Of a stretch of DNA of 13,502 bases, positions 1-7,387 are shown in pieces. The position numbers were made by a program, and so were the translations under genes. Positions within the stretch are counted from its first letter, which is position 1; each line of letters opens with the position of its first letter. This DNA is from JAFTYO01 sp045611785 (GTDB lineage Bacteria > Pseudomonadota > Alphaproteobacteria > RF32 > CAG-239): positions 1-13,502 of the forward strand of contig JAZKXV010000019.1 of NCBI GenBank assembly GCA_045611785.1, in the 5' to 3' direction. The notes beneath the pieces were generated by a model, which did no database searches, was not told the DNA's origin, and was given only the letters and a program-made list of their open reading frames with translations.

Positions 1-153
1 TAATCCCATTCCTTCTTGACAACCTGTTACTTCAGGGCAAACAGCACTACCTCCGACATGAACATTTGATATTTCTTCACATATAGCGAAAGAGTTTTTG
101 CTTTGACAATCTTCTATAGAAGAATATTCACAACCTTCATATTGTGTTTGCAT
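1..153 (-). CDS. Partial cysteine-rich protein of unknown function, runs off left edge
   Basis: The minus-strand frame opens at an ATG at 153 and stays open to the edge (51 codons). It has five cysteines and begins MQTQYEGCEYSSIEDC. The spacing C-E-Y-x5-C-x8-C matches a module of the large cysteine-rich protein at 10551-13259 (C-Q-Y-x5-C-x8-C), so the two are probably related. The start is doubtful: a TAA codon immediately precedes the ATG, no Shine-Dalgarno motif is visible and there is no signal peptide. Another frame just upstream ends in TADYKC, which resembles the residues before the equivalent module in the large protein. The frame may therefore be the 3' part of a frameshifted or decayed gene. 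It lies downstream of pyrG in the same orientation. I do not know its function. Confidence 0.5.
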   Translation of the reverse strand, partial: MQTQYEGCEYSSIEDCQSKNSFAICEEISNVHVGGSAVCPEVTGCQEGMGL

Positions 154-191
154 TTATAATCAGCAGTTAAAGTATAACGAGATTTAGCAAT

Positions 192-258
192 CGGTTTGGA
201 ACAAACCGCCCAGCACCTGTAAATAATGTTTATTTTTGCAGGTGCTGAAATAAGGCGG
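192..258 (-). other. Two overlapping hairpins after pyrG, possible terminator
   Basis: CAGCACCTG at 211-219 pairs perfectly with CAGGTGCTG at 239-247. The stem can extend through CCGCC (206-210) and GGCGG (254-258) past a 6-base bulge. A second perfect hairpin, CGGTTTG (192-198) with CAAACCG (202-208), has a 3-base loop and shares bases 206-208 with the first, so both cannot form completely at once. The position just after the pyrG stop suggests transcript termination or 3'-end stabilisation. No clean U-run follows on the minus strand, so this is not a textbook intrinsic terminator. It could also be a dispersed palindromic element. Confidence 0.5.
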
Positions 259-277
259 GAATTGATTAAAGATATAA

Positions 278-1918
278 TCAGACTAATCGGCTATTATTGA
301 TTGCAGCTTCAACCAAAGAAACAAACAATGGGTGAGGGGCAAATGGTCTAGATTTTAGCTCCGGATGAAACTGCACAGCTACAAACCAAGGATGATTTTT
401 TAACTCTACAATTTCAGGCAATTTACCATCTGGAGATTTTCCACTAATTATCATTTCGGCAGTGTTCAAGTTTTGCTCAAAATCTATATTAACCTCATAT
501 CTGTGACGATGACGTTCAAAAATTTCTGTTGAGTTATAAACTTGATGCGCTTTTGTACCTTCTTTAATATGGCAAGGGTATGATCCTAAACGCATTGTGC
601 CACCTAAATCGCCATCTTTTTGCCTTACTTCTGTTGAGCCTTCTTTATTCCATTTGGTCATTAAACCAACAACAGGTGTGCAAGTTTCATCAAATTCGGT
701 TGTGTTGGCGTTTTTATCGTTAAATACATTTTGCATTGTTTCAATTACTGCTAACTGCATACCCAAGCATATGCCTAAAAATGGAATGGAGTTCTCACGA
801 GCATATTTTATGGCTTCTATCTTGCCTTTGGTTCCACGTTGTCCAAAACCTCCGGGAACAATAATGGCGTTTACATCTTTTAGATAATCTGACGGATTCT
901 CTTTTTCTAAGGTTTCAGAATTTATCCATTTTATTTTTACACTATATTTGTTGGCAATGGCTCCATGCTTTATGGCTTCATGCAAAGATTTGTATGCTTC
1001 TAATAAAGATGTATATTTTCCAACAACAGCAATACAAACTTCGCCTTCAGGATTCTTAATTGTTTCAATAATGTTTTCCCATTTGCTTAAATCTGATGGT
1101 TTGTCGTTGTCTATGCCAAAATATTTGCAAACAGCTCTGTCCATGCCTTCTTGAGAATATGAAAGTGGAACTTGGTATATGTTGCTTACGTCTAATGCCG
1201 CAATAACGTTTTCTTCTCTTACGTTGCAAAATAAGGCCAATTTTCTTTTTTCATTTTCAGGTATCTTGATTTGTGAACGGCACAGTAACATATCAGGCTG
1301 TATACCATATTCTTGTAGCTTTTTAACCGAGTGTTGTGTCGGTTTTGTTTTTAACTCACCGGCAGTGGGGATAAATGGTAATAAGGTCAGATGTATAAAC
1401 ATTACTCTTTCACGGCCTAAGTCGTAGGCAACTTGACGAATGGCCTCTAAATATGGCTGACCTTCAATGTCACCAACAGTTCCCCCAATTTCACACAAAA
1501 CAAAGTCTTCATCATCTAAATTTGATACAATAAAATCTTTAATTTCATTTGTAACATGTGGAATAACCTGAATGGTTGCGCCTAAATATTCTCCACGGCG
1601 CTCTTTATCTATAACTCTTTGATAAATTTTTCCGGTTGTTACACTATCAAACTTTGTGGCGCAAACACCGGAAAACCTCTCATAATGACCTAAATCTAAA
1701 TCTGCCTCTGTACCATCATCTGTTACAAAAACTTCACCATGCTGATATGGGCTCATTGTGCCAGGATCAACATTTAAATATGGGTCTAATTTACGAAGCC
1801 TTACCTTAAAACCTCGTCCTTGTAAAACAGCTGCCAATGAGGCAGAGGCAAGACCTTTTCCTAAAGAAGATACTACACCACCAGTAATAAATATAAATTT
1901 TGTGTTTGGATTTGTCAT
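278..1918 (-). CDS. pyrG: CTP synthase
   Basis: Catalyses ATP-dependent amination of UTP to CTP with glutamine as nitrogen donor; cytosolic, last step of pyrimidine nucleotide synthesis. The N-terminal synthetase domain starts with the P-loop region GGVVSSLGKG (about residues 13-22). The C-terminal class I glutamine amidotransferase domain carries GICLGMQ with the nucleophile near Cys384, and FHPE with His518 and Glu520. At 546 residues it matches the usual length of about 545. I chose the ATG at 1918 because AAGGA lies about 10 bases upstream; an in-frame GTG at 1963 would add 15 unconserved residues and falls inside a terminator-like hairpin. It lies downstream of secG and the family assignment is secure. 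Confidence 0.98.
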   Translation of the reverse strand: MTNPNTKFIFITGGVVSSLGKGLASASLAAVLQGRGFKVRLRKLDPYLNVDPGTMSPYQHGEVFVTDDGTEADLDLGHYERFSGVCATKFDSVTTGKIYQRVIDKERRGEYLGATIQVIPHVTNEIKDFIVSNLDDEDFVLCEIGGTVGDIEGQPYLEAIRQVAYDLGRERVMFIHLTLLPFIPTAGELKTKPTQHSVKKLQEYGIQPDMLLCRSQIKIPENEKRKLALFCNVREENVIAALDVSNIYQVPLSYSQEGMDRAVCKYFGIDNDKPSDLSKWENIIETIKNPEGEVCIAVVGKYTSLLEAYKSLHEAIKHGAIANKYSVKIKWINSETLEKENPSDYLKDVNAIIVPGGFGQRGTKGKIEAIKYARENSIPFLGICLGMQLAVIETMQNVFNDKNANTTEFDETCTPVVGLMTKWNKEGSTEVRQKDGDLGGTMRLGSYPCHIKEGTKAHQVYNSTEIFERHRHRYEVNIDFEQNLNTAEMIISGKSPDGKLPEIVELKNHPWFVAVQFHPELKSRPFAPHPLFVSLVEAAINNSRLV

Positions 1919-1955
1919 TGATAATACATCCTTATTTTGCTTGTTTAAAAGTGAG

Positions 1956-1982
1956 AAAGGCACCTTATGTTTTTAAGGTGCC
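1956..1982 (-). terminator. Terminator-like hairpin between secG and pyrG
   Basis: GGCACCTTA (1959-1967) pairs perfectly with TAAGGTGCC (1974-1982) across a 6-base loop. Reading on the minus strand, the stem is followed by the T-rich TTTCTCACTTTT. This would reduce read-through from secG into pyrG, or act as partial attenuation in the pyrG leader. The T-run is interrupted, so termination is probably incomplete. Confidence 0.55.
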
Positions 1983-2008
1983 TATGTCGTTATTTTGTAT
2001 TCATTTTC

Positions 2009-2356
2009 TTAGCGTGCCTGAGGTACAGCAGGAACTTCAGGAGCAGCAGGAGCTTCGCTTACAGGAGCAGATGTTGTCGCACTAGCAATTGGTGCTACAT
2101 CTAAAATTGATGTGCTCTTGCGTTCAACATTTTTATAGTAAATTGCAAGTGCAATGCTGGTTATAAAGAAAATTGTAGCTAAAATTGCTGTTAAGCGAGT
2201 TAATAAGTTACCTGTTCCTCTAGCGCTTAAGAAACTGTTGGCGCCAGAACCTCCGCCTAAACCGTTAAGCGCACCGCCGGAAGCACGTTGCATCAAAATT
2301 ATGGCAACCAAAAAGATTGCTGTAATTAAATGAATAACTAACAATACTGATCCCAT
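2009..2356 (-). CDS. secG: Preprotein translocase subunit SecG
   Basis: Small inner-membrane subunit of the SecYEG channel, aiding SecA-driven export. The 115-residue product has a first membrane segment at about residues 2-21 and a second at about 52-73. They are joined by a Gly-rich cytoplasmic loop, with the conserved ILMQR immediately after the first segment and GLGGGSGANSF in the loop. The tail beyond residue 85 is rich in Ala, Pro, Ser and Val, as in many alphaproteobacterial SecG proteins. The ATG at 2356 has AAGGA upstream. It begins 22 bases after the tpiA stop, so the two are probably co-transcribed. Confidence 0.95.
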   Translation of the reverse strand: MGSVLLVIHLITAIFLVAIILMQRASGGALNGLGGGSGANSFLSARGTGNLLTRLTAILATIFFITSIALAIYYKNVERKSTSILDVAPIASATTSAPVSEAPAAPEVPAVPQAR

Positions 2357-2378
2357 TGTTTTTTCCTTTTCTTATCTT

Positions 2379-3143
2379 TTATTTTTTACAAACAGTTGCA
2401 GCAATTCCCATAAAGTCAGAAGCTTTTAGGCTTGCACCACCAATTAATGCACCGTCAACATCTTCTAAAGACAAAAGCTCTGCAGCGTTTGATGGTTTTA
2501 CTGAGCCACCATACAATAAACGCATTTTATTTGCAACGCCTTTTCCTAATTTTTTAGCAACTACTTTTCTTATTGCTGCATGAGTTTGTTGAACTTCTTC
2601 AGCAGTTGGGGTTTTACCAGTGCCAATTGCCCAAACAGGTTCATATGCAATTACAGTGTTTGTAGCTGTAGCACCTTCAGGAACAGAACCCATAATTTGG
2701 TTTGTGCAAACTTCAATTGTTTTTCCCGATTCTCTTTCAGCCAAAGTTTCACCAATGCAAATAACAGCTTTTAAACCAGCTGTGTGCAATGCTTGTGCTT
2801 TTTTGCATACAACTTCGTTCGATTCTAAATGGTCTGCTCTTCTTTCAGAGTGGCCAACTAAAACATATGTGCAACCAAGATCTTTTAACATTAAAGGGCT
2901 AATGTCACCAGTGTGAGCGCCTTTTTCTGCCATGTGACAGTCTTGTGCACCGAGCGCAACTTTAGAACCACGCAAAGCTTTTTTAACATTTGATAACAAT
3001 GTAAATGGTGGGCATACTAAAAACTCACACTCAGGTTTACCTAATTTTTTTACTTCAGTTGCAACTTCTTTAGCAAGATTTGTGCCGTCTTCTAAAAGAC
3101 AATTCATTTTCCAGTTGCCAGCAATTAAAATTTTACGAGCCAT
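2379..3143 (-). CDS. tpiA: Triosephosphate isomerase
   Basis: Interconverts dihydroxyacetone phosphate and glyceraldehyde 3-phosphate; cytosolic TIM-barrel enzyme of glycolysis and gluconeogenesis. Visible signatures are GNWKMN with the catalytic Lys12, VGHSERR with His98, and AYEPVWAIGTG with the catalytic base Glu168. The phosphate-binding YGGSVKPSN and GALIGGASL lie near the C terminus. Length is 254 residues, normal for the family. The ATG at 3143 has TAGGAT 8 bases upstream; an in-frame ATG at 3182 would add 13 unconserved residues. It is the first gene of the tpiA-secG-pyrG run and is divergent from ppiD. Confidence 0.98.
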   Translation of the reverse strand: MARKILIAGNWKMNCLLEDGTNLAKEVATEVKKLGKPECEFLVCPPFTLLSNVKKALRGSKVALGAQDCHMAEKGAHTGDISPLMLKDLGCTYVLVGHSERRADHLESNEVVCKKAQALHTAGLKAVICIGETLAERESGKTIEVCTNQIMGSVPEGATATNTVIAYEPVWAIGTGKTPTAEEVQQTHAAIRKVVAKKLGKGVANKMRLLYGGSVKPSNAAELLSLEDVDGALIGGASLKASDFMGIAATVCKK

Positions 3144-3187
3144 TTTAATAATCCTATTATAGTTAAATTTAATTCTTTCCACCTTTT

Positions 3188-3216
3188 AGCATATAGATTT
3201 TATTTTTTCCAGTTAA
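3188..3216 (-). promoter_or_regulatory. Weak candidate promoter for tpiA
   Basis: On the minus strand TTAACT (3211-3216) and TATGCT (3188-3193) are separated by 17 bases. Each matches 4 of 6 consensus positions. The position suits a leader of roughly 40 bases before tpiA. In sequence this AT-rich such matches arise easily by chance. Confidence 0.22.
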
Positions 3217-3245
3217 AAAAAGTTTTCAACATCAATATTTTGTAA

Positions 3246-3273
3246 TTGCAATAAATAATTATTAAACTATAAT
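3246..3273 (+). promoter_or_regulatory. Probable sigma-70-type promoter of ppiD
   Basis: TTGCAA (3246-3251) and a perfect TATAAT (3268-3273) are separated by 16 bases. The predicted start at about 3280 gives a leader of about 27 bases. That leader contains the ribosome binding site AGGAA, 6 bases before the ppiD ATG. Confidence 0.6.
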
Positions 3274-3306
3274 GGCGTCAAAATGTTTTAATAATAGGAA
3301 AGAAAA

Positions 3307-5190
3307 ATGATAAACAAATTAGCAAGAGCACATAACGGTTGGGTGTCAAAACTTATTTTGATATTGACCGCACTTAGTTTCATGTCGATTTTTGGTGTTA
3401 GCAATTATATCAGCAATGCTAATAACAATCGAGCTGTTATCAGGGTTGATAATATTGAAATTTTACAATCACAATTTTCTTATATGGCACAAAATGAGCT
3501 TGCAATGGCATCTAAATTGTTAGGTGAAAATCAAGAACTTTCTGATGATATGCGTACTTCAATGTTGTATAGCTTGTCTCAAAGATTGTTAACAGATGCT
3601 ATTATTGATAGAACTGCCGATAAATATGATGTGATGTTTAATCCGGTATTTATTCATAGCTTAATTGTTAATGATGCTACATTTAAAAATGCAAACGGCG
3701 TGTTTGATAAAGTTATTTTTAGAGAATTGTTGGCTAAAAGCGGTTTATCAGAAGCTGAATATGTACAGGCTGTTTCACGTAATTTGGTTCGCAGATTGCT
3801 TATCGATAATCAGACATTAAATATTAATGTTCCTCAAGTGTTGTTTGATGCTGAATCTAAAGTTGATAATAAACGTCGTACATTTAAATATGTAAACATT
3901 AAACCTGCAGATATGGTTATTGATAGAACAATCTCAGAGGATGAAATTAAACAATATTATGAAGATTTTTCTGCAAACTATATGGAACCTGAACGTCGTG
4001 ATTTAACGGTTTTGTATGTTCCTATGCAAGATGTTTTAAACAATATTGAAGTTAGTGCCGAAGACGTTAAGTTTTATTATGATGATAATAAAGCAAATTA
4101 TGAAACTCCGGAAACTCGCCAAGTTTTACAAATGCTTTTTGATGATGAAAAACAAGCAAATAAAGCATATTTTGAATTACAACAAGGTAAAGATTTTTAC
4201 ACTGTTGCTAACGACATTTTAGGTCAATCAAAAGAAGATACTGATTTGGGTTATGCTTCAAGTGATGAACTTTTACCGGAAATTTCTGCAGAAGTTTTTG
4301 CAATTGCTAAAGGCCAATATACTAAACCTGTTAAAGTTGGTGATTTATGGCAAATTATGAAAGTTGAAGATGTTAAAGAAGCTTCAAAGGTTGATTATGC
4401 CGTTGCTTCTGCCGAAATTGAAAAAATCTTGAAAGATGAACGCCTTTATGATGAAAGTTATAAAGTTTTGGTTGCAATAGAAGATAAATTAGGCGAAGGC
4501 AAAGATTTAGAAACTGTTGCTCAAGAACTTAACTTCTCAGTGGCTGCTGTTAAAGGTTTTGCTGAAGATAAAACTTCTGTTTCTACACCAAATGAACTTG
4601 AAAAGGTTGTTGAAACACCTGAATTTATGGATGTCGCTTTTTCATACTCTATGGGCGAAACAAGCCAAGTTATTGAAACAGATAACGGCTTAATGGTGGC
4701 TCGTGTTGACGCTGTTAATGAAACACATCCTAAAGCTCTTGAAGTTGTTCGTGAAGATATCGTTAAGCTCTGGACAGAGAACGAAAAAGAGGCAATCGCA
4801 CAAGAAAAATTAAATGATATTATGCATGATTTGGAAAATGGCGATGCAATATCTGAAGTTGGCGCTCGTTATGGATTAGATGTTTATAACTCTCGTCCGA
4901 TAACAAGAAATGAAACTTTCGGTAAATTAAGCTATGAAGATGTGAGAGCAATGTTTGCAGAACCTCTTAATACACCGCGTCAAATACAACATGGTCAAAA
5001 TTATGTGGTTGCGGTTGCTGTTGAAGATTATGAAAACTCTGTAGAATTAAATAGTGAAGAAAAAGATTTAATTAAACGTAATGTTAATATGTCTTTATCA
5101 AAAGATTTTGCAGAAGCTATTCTTAAGAGTTATGCAGATGAATATAAAATAAGAGTAAAATATAAGCTCATGGGCTTAACTGATTTGTAG
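3307..5190 (+). CDS. ppiD: PpiD-like membrane-anchored periplasmic foldase (SurA_N/parvulin family)
   Basis: Predicted periplasmic chaperone held to the inner membrane near the Sec translocon, helping newly exported proteins fold. The 627-residue protein has a short cytoplasmic start, one membrane segment at about residues 13-35, and a SurA-type N-terminal chaperone region at about 40-200. A parvulin-like domain lies at about 266-365 and a long helical C-terminal region follows. The domain retains the DLGY element near residue 323. The His-Ile-Leu strand of active parvulins is replaced by RQVLQMLF, so peptidyl-prolyl isomerase activity is doubtful and a chaperone role more likely. Length matches E. 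coli PpiD (about 620). AGGAA lies 6 bases before the ATG. The divergent tpiA-secG-pyrG neighbourhood is usual for alphaproteobacteria. Confidence 0.88.
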   Translation: MINKLARAHNGWVSKLILILTALSFMSIFGVSNYISNANNNRAVIRVDNIEILQSQFSYMAQNELAMASKLLGENQELSDDMRTSMLYSLSQRLLTDAIIDRTADKYDVMFNPVFIHSLIVNDATFKNANGVFDKVIFRELLAKSGLSEAEYVQAVSRNLVRRLLIDNQTLNINVPQVLFDAESKVDNKRRTFKYVNIKPADMVIDRTISEDEIKQYYEDFSANYMEPERRDLTVLYVPMQDVLNNIEVSAEDVKFYYDDNKANYETPETRQVLQMLFDDEKQANKAYFELQQGKDFYTVANDILGQSKEDTDLGYASSDELLPEISAEVFAIAKGQYTKPVKVGDLWQIMKVEDVKEASKVDYAVASAEIEKILKDERLYDESYKVLVAIEDKLGEGKDLETVAQELNFSVAAVKGFAEDKTSVSTPNELEKVVETPEFMDVAFSYSMGETSQVIETDNGLMVARVDAVNETHPKALEVVREDIVKLWTENEKEAIAQEKLNDIMHDLENGDAISEVGARYGLDVYNSRPITRNETFGKLSYEDVRAMFAEPLNTPRQIQHGQNYVVAVAVEDYENSVELNSEEKDLIKRNVNMSLSKDFAEAILKSYADEYKIRVKYKLMGLTDL

Positions 5191-5198
5191 TAACTTAA

Positions 5199-5221
5199 GC
5201 CGCCTAATCAGGCGGCTTTTA
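5199..5221 (+). terminator. Rho-independent terminator of ppiD
   Basis: GCCGCCT (5199-5205) and AGGCGGC (5210-5216) form a perfect 7-bp GC-rich stem with a 4-base loop, followed by TTTT and an AT-rich tail. It starts 8 bases after the ppiD stop and ends only about 16 bases before the fmt start. Confidence 0.85.
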
Positions 5222-5236
5222 TTTGAAAGATTGAAA

Positions 5237-6145
5237 ATGAAAGTTGTTTTTATGGGAACGCCGGATTTTGCAGTTCCGGTTTTAGAAAGGCTTATAGCGG
5301 AACATGAAGTGGTCTGTGTATATACAAAAGAGCCTAAAATTGCAGGCAGAGGAAATAATCTGACTAAGACACCTGTTCATCTGTTAGCAGAAAAGCACGG
5401 TATTGAAGTTAGAACTCCTAAAAGCCTTAAAAATGAAGCAGAGCAACAAGCTTTTTGCGCATTAGATGCAGATATTTCCGTTGTGGCGGCTTATGGACTT
5501 ATTTTGCCTAAGGTAGTAATTGAGGCATTTAAAAAAGGTTGTATAAATGTTCATGCTTCGTTATTGCCAAGATGGAGAGGAGCTGCACCAATTCAGCGAA
5601 GTATAGAATATGGTGATGAAAAGAGTGGCGTTACTATTATGCAAGTTGTTGAAGCTTTAGATGCTGGTGCAATGTATAAAAAAGGTGAGGTGGAAATTAC
5701 ACCTTTAACCACAGGCGGAGATTTGCATGATAAATTAGCTGTTATTGGAGCTGATTTAATGAGCGATGTGTTATCTGATTTTGATAATATAATACCGGAG
5801 CCGCAAGATGAATCTTTGGTTACTTATGCTGCAAAATTAGATAAAAATGAGGCAAAGATTGATTTTAATGAACAAGCATCTGTTTTGGCTCGTAAAATAA
5901 GAGCGTTTAATCCGTTTCCGGCAATGTTCTTTGAGTATGAAGGCGAAAGATTTAAGATTTTGCATGCTGTTGTTGAAAATATAAACTCTGAACCAGGCTT
6001 AATTATTGAGGGCGAAAAAGCTCTTGTAATAGGCTGTAAAGATGCGGCATTGAGTGTTATGCAAATTCAACGCCAAGGTAAAAAAGCAATGGGTATAGAT
6101 GAGTTGCTGCGAGGTTTTAATTTTAAAAAAGGAACAACTTTATAG
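5237..6145 (+). CDS. fmt: Methionyl-tRNA formyltransferase
   Basis: Transfers a formyl group from 10-formyltetrahydrofolate to methionyl-initiator tRNA in the cytosol, for translation initiation. The 302-residue product opens with the nucleotide-fold strand KVVFMGTPDFAVPVL. It carries the folate-site signature INVHASLLPRWRGAAPIQR with the conserved Asn and His, then the DAGAMY region with an Asp typical of the catalytic site. The tRNA-binding C-terminal domain spans about residues 205-300. Family members are about 305-315 residues long. I chose the ATG at 5237; an in-frame TTG at 5231 is also possible. The ribosome binding site is weak (GAAAGA). The usual partner def is not adjacent. A strong terminator immediately upstream suggests a promoter inside ppiD or read-through. 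Confidence 0.97.
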   Translation: MKVVFMGTPDFAVPVLERLIAEHEVVCVYTKEPKIAGRGNNLTKTPVHLLAEKHGIEVRTPKSLKNEAEQQAFCALDADISVVAAYGLILPKVVIEAFKKGCINVHASLLPRWRGAAPIQRSIEYGDEKSGVTIMQVVEALDAGAMYKKGEVEITPLTTGGDLHDKLAVIGADLMSDVLSDFDNIIPEPQDESLVTYAAKLDKNEAKIDFNEQASVLARKIRAFNPFPAMFFEYEGERFKILHAVVENINSEPGLIIEGEKALVIGCKDAALSVMQIQRQGKKAMGIDELLRGFNFKKGTTL

Positions 6146-6157
6146 TAAATTGGTTTT

Positions 6158-6180
6158 AAGCTACTTGAGTTGAGCTTTTT
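6158..6180 (+). terminator. Weak terminator after fmt
   Basis: AAGCT (6158-6162) and AGCTT (6173-6177) form a short stem with a 10-base loop, followed by TTT. It lies 12 bases after the fmt stop. The 5-bp stem is weak, so some fmt transcripts may continue to the stronger terminator at 6297-6325. Confidence 0.35.
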
Positions 6181-6190
6181 GCATACTATA

Positions 6191-6218
6191 TTGTTGATGT
6201 CTGATGCTGATATATAAT
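6191..6218 (+). promoter_or_regulatory. Candidate promoter for a small RNA
   Basis: TTGTTG (6191-6196) and a perfect TATAAT (6213-6218) are separated by 16 bases. The predicted start near 6225 coincides with the first base of a small hairpin. No credible reading frame follows, which points to a non-coding transcript. Confidence 0.4.
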
Positions 6219-6224
6219 GTTTCA

Positions 6225-6325
6225 AGATAAATGTTTTTTATCAGATAAAGGCAAAAAGTTCCTTTAGCAAAAATTTTAGAGTTTTGTAAAGGTCAGAAAA
6301 GAGGAGATGTTACTCCTCTTTTTTT
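6225..6325 (+). ncRNA. Candidate small RNA of about 100 nt
   Basis: Three hairpins follow the promoter at 6191-6218. GATAAA (6226-6231) pairs with TTTATC (6237-6242). CCTTTAGCAAAA (6261-6272) pairs with TTTTGTAAAGG (6282-6292), giving 11 pairs with one bulged G and a 9-base loop. The last is a strong terminator at 6297-6322 followed by T residues. AAAGG at 6247-6251 could compete for CCTTT, giving an alternative fold. I see no match to 4.5S, 6S, tmRNA or RNase P signatures. It could instead be the structured 3' UTR of fmt. The evidence is arrangement and structure only. Confidence 0.35.
6297..6325 (+). terminator. Strong rho-independent terminator, plus strand
   Basis: AAAAGAGGAG (6297-6306) pairs perfectly with CTCCTCTTTT (6313-6322) across a 6-base loop, and the T-run continues to 6325. 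It ends the plus-strand transcript from fmt or from the candidate small RNA. Confidence 0.85.
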
Positions 6326-6334
6326 ATACAAATA

Positions 6335-6363
6335 AAAAACCTCAAGTAGAACTTGAGGTTTTT
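6335..6363 (-). terminator. Bidirectional terminator of the parvulin gene
   Basis: AAAAACCTCAAGT (6335-6347) pairs perfectly with ACTTGAGGTTTTT (6351-6363) around a 3-base loop. A-runs on one side and T-runs on the other allow function on both strands. It lies 15 bases past the stop of the minus-strand gene and also backs up the plus-strand terminator. Confidence 0.85.
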
Positions 6364-6378
6364 ATAAAGCTTAAAATC

Positions 6379-7224
6379 TTATTTAGTTTCAGTAGCTTTT
6401 AATGGAACTTCTTTACCTTCTAAATCATACTTTGTAATTGTGCCTGATTTATATAAGTTATCAAAAGTTTCAGCAGCAACTTTTTGAGTTAAAAGATTTT
6501 TGATTTGTGGTTCAACTTCTTTTAATTCAAGAGGTCTAGAATCACGGAAATCTTCAACCATAATTACGTGGTAACCGAATTGTGTTTTAACAGGCTCTTT
6601 GCTGTATGTGCCTTTTTCCATAGAAAAAGCAGCTTTAGTAAATTCAGGAACCATAATATCTTCAGTGAAGTAGCCTAAGTCAACAGCTTTATCCATTGAT
6701 TTTTCTTTAGCTAGAGCTTCAAAGTCGCCATTGTTATCTAATTTTTTAATAACGTCTTTAGCTGTAGCTTCATCAGCAACTAAAATGTGTTTTGCTTTAA
6801 CTTCTTTTTTGCTTTCGAACTTTTTAACATATTCTTCTTCATAGAAGTTTTTAACAGCAGCTTCATTTACTTTTTCAGCAATAAGTTTTTCCATGTAAAC
6901 TTTACGAGCTAAATCTTCTTGAGCTGTTTTTAATTGTTCTTTATATTCAGGTGTTTCTTGTACTTTAGCAGCGCTAGCAGCTTGGTAAATTAACTTGCCG
7001 TTGATATATACATCAAGAGCTTTAGCATAAAATTGATCAAAAGGAACTTGAGCAGCGATTTGTGGGTTGTCGCTGTAGCCTTTTTTGATTTCTTCAATGC
7101 TGATTACTTCTCCGTTAACACGAGCAGCAACACCTTCATTTTTTTCAGCGCAAACTTTAAAAGAATAAGCAGCTGCGGCAGCAATAATAACAATAGCAGA
7201 AGCTGCTAAAAGATATTTTTTCAT
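6379..7224 (-). CDS. Exported parvulin-type peptidyl-prolyl cis-trans isomerase
   Basis: Predicted to isomerise prolyl bonds and assist folding of exported proteins in the periplasm. The 281-residue protein begins with a signal peptide or anchor (Lys-Lys at 2-3, hydrophobic stretch about 4-20). A SurA-type N-terminal helical region spans about 32-135 and a parvulin domain about 141-228. The parvulin domain keeps AKHILV with His146, DLGYF at about 182-186 and FGYHVIMVED with His219, so it looks catalytically competent. The single cysteine, Cys25, follows SFKV rather than a proper lipobox, so lipidation is unlikely. The start is supported by GGAGG upstream, the strongest ribosome binding site in the window. 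It resembles the PrsA/SurA/PpiC group. It is convergent with fmt and divergent from secA. Confidence 0.9.
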   Translation of the reverse strand: MKKYLLAASAIVIIAAAAAYSFKVCAEKNEGVAARVNGEVISIEEIKKGYSDNPQIAAQVPFDQFYAKALDVYINGKLIYQAASAAKVQETPEYKEQLKTAQEDLARKVYMEKLIAEKVNEAAVKNFYEEEYVKKFESKKEVKAKHILVADEATAKDVIKKLDNNGDFEALAKEKSMDKAVDLGYFTEDIMVPEFTKAAFSMEKGTYSKEPVKTQFGYHVIMVEDFRDSRPLELKEVEPQIKNLLTQKVAAETFDNLYKSGTITKYDLEGKEVPLKATETK

Positions 7225-7327
7225 AATGTTTCCTCCAAAATTTAAAATCGACTATAATATATATAAACATTTTTTCATAATATTCAAAGTATTTTTTAAT
7301 ATAAGTTTATAACTTTGGTTCATAGTA

Positions 7328-7356
7328 TTGACAAGAGGGCGAATAAACACTAAATG
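7328..7356 (+). promoter_or_regulatory. Possible secA promoter
   Basis: A perfect TTGACA (7328-7333) lies 60 bases before the secA start. At 17 bases spacing the only -10 candidate is TAAATG (7351-7356), which matches poorly. The region also contains the start of the divergent parvulin gene leader. Confidence 0.3.
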
Positions 7357-7387
7357 TAACATATTGTAATAAAATAAGGTAAGATCT

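Noticed and set aside
597..1427. Several plus-strand frames inside pyrG
   Set aside because: They are antisense shadows of a conserved gene with no ribosome binding site or family features.
6225..6325. tracrRNA-like or 4.5S/6S RNA identity for the small RNA candidate
   Set aside because: No CRISPR array or cas gene is present, and the conserved cores of 4.5S and 6S RNA are not visible.
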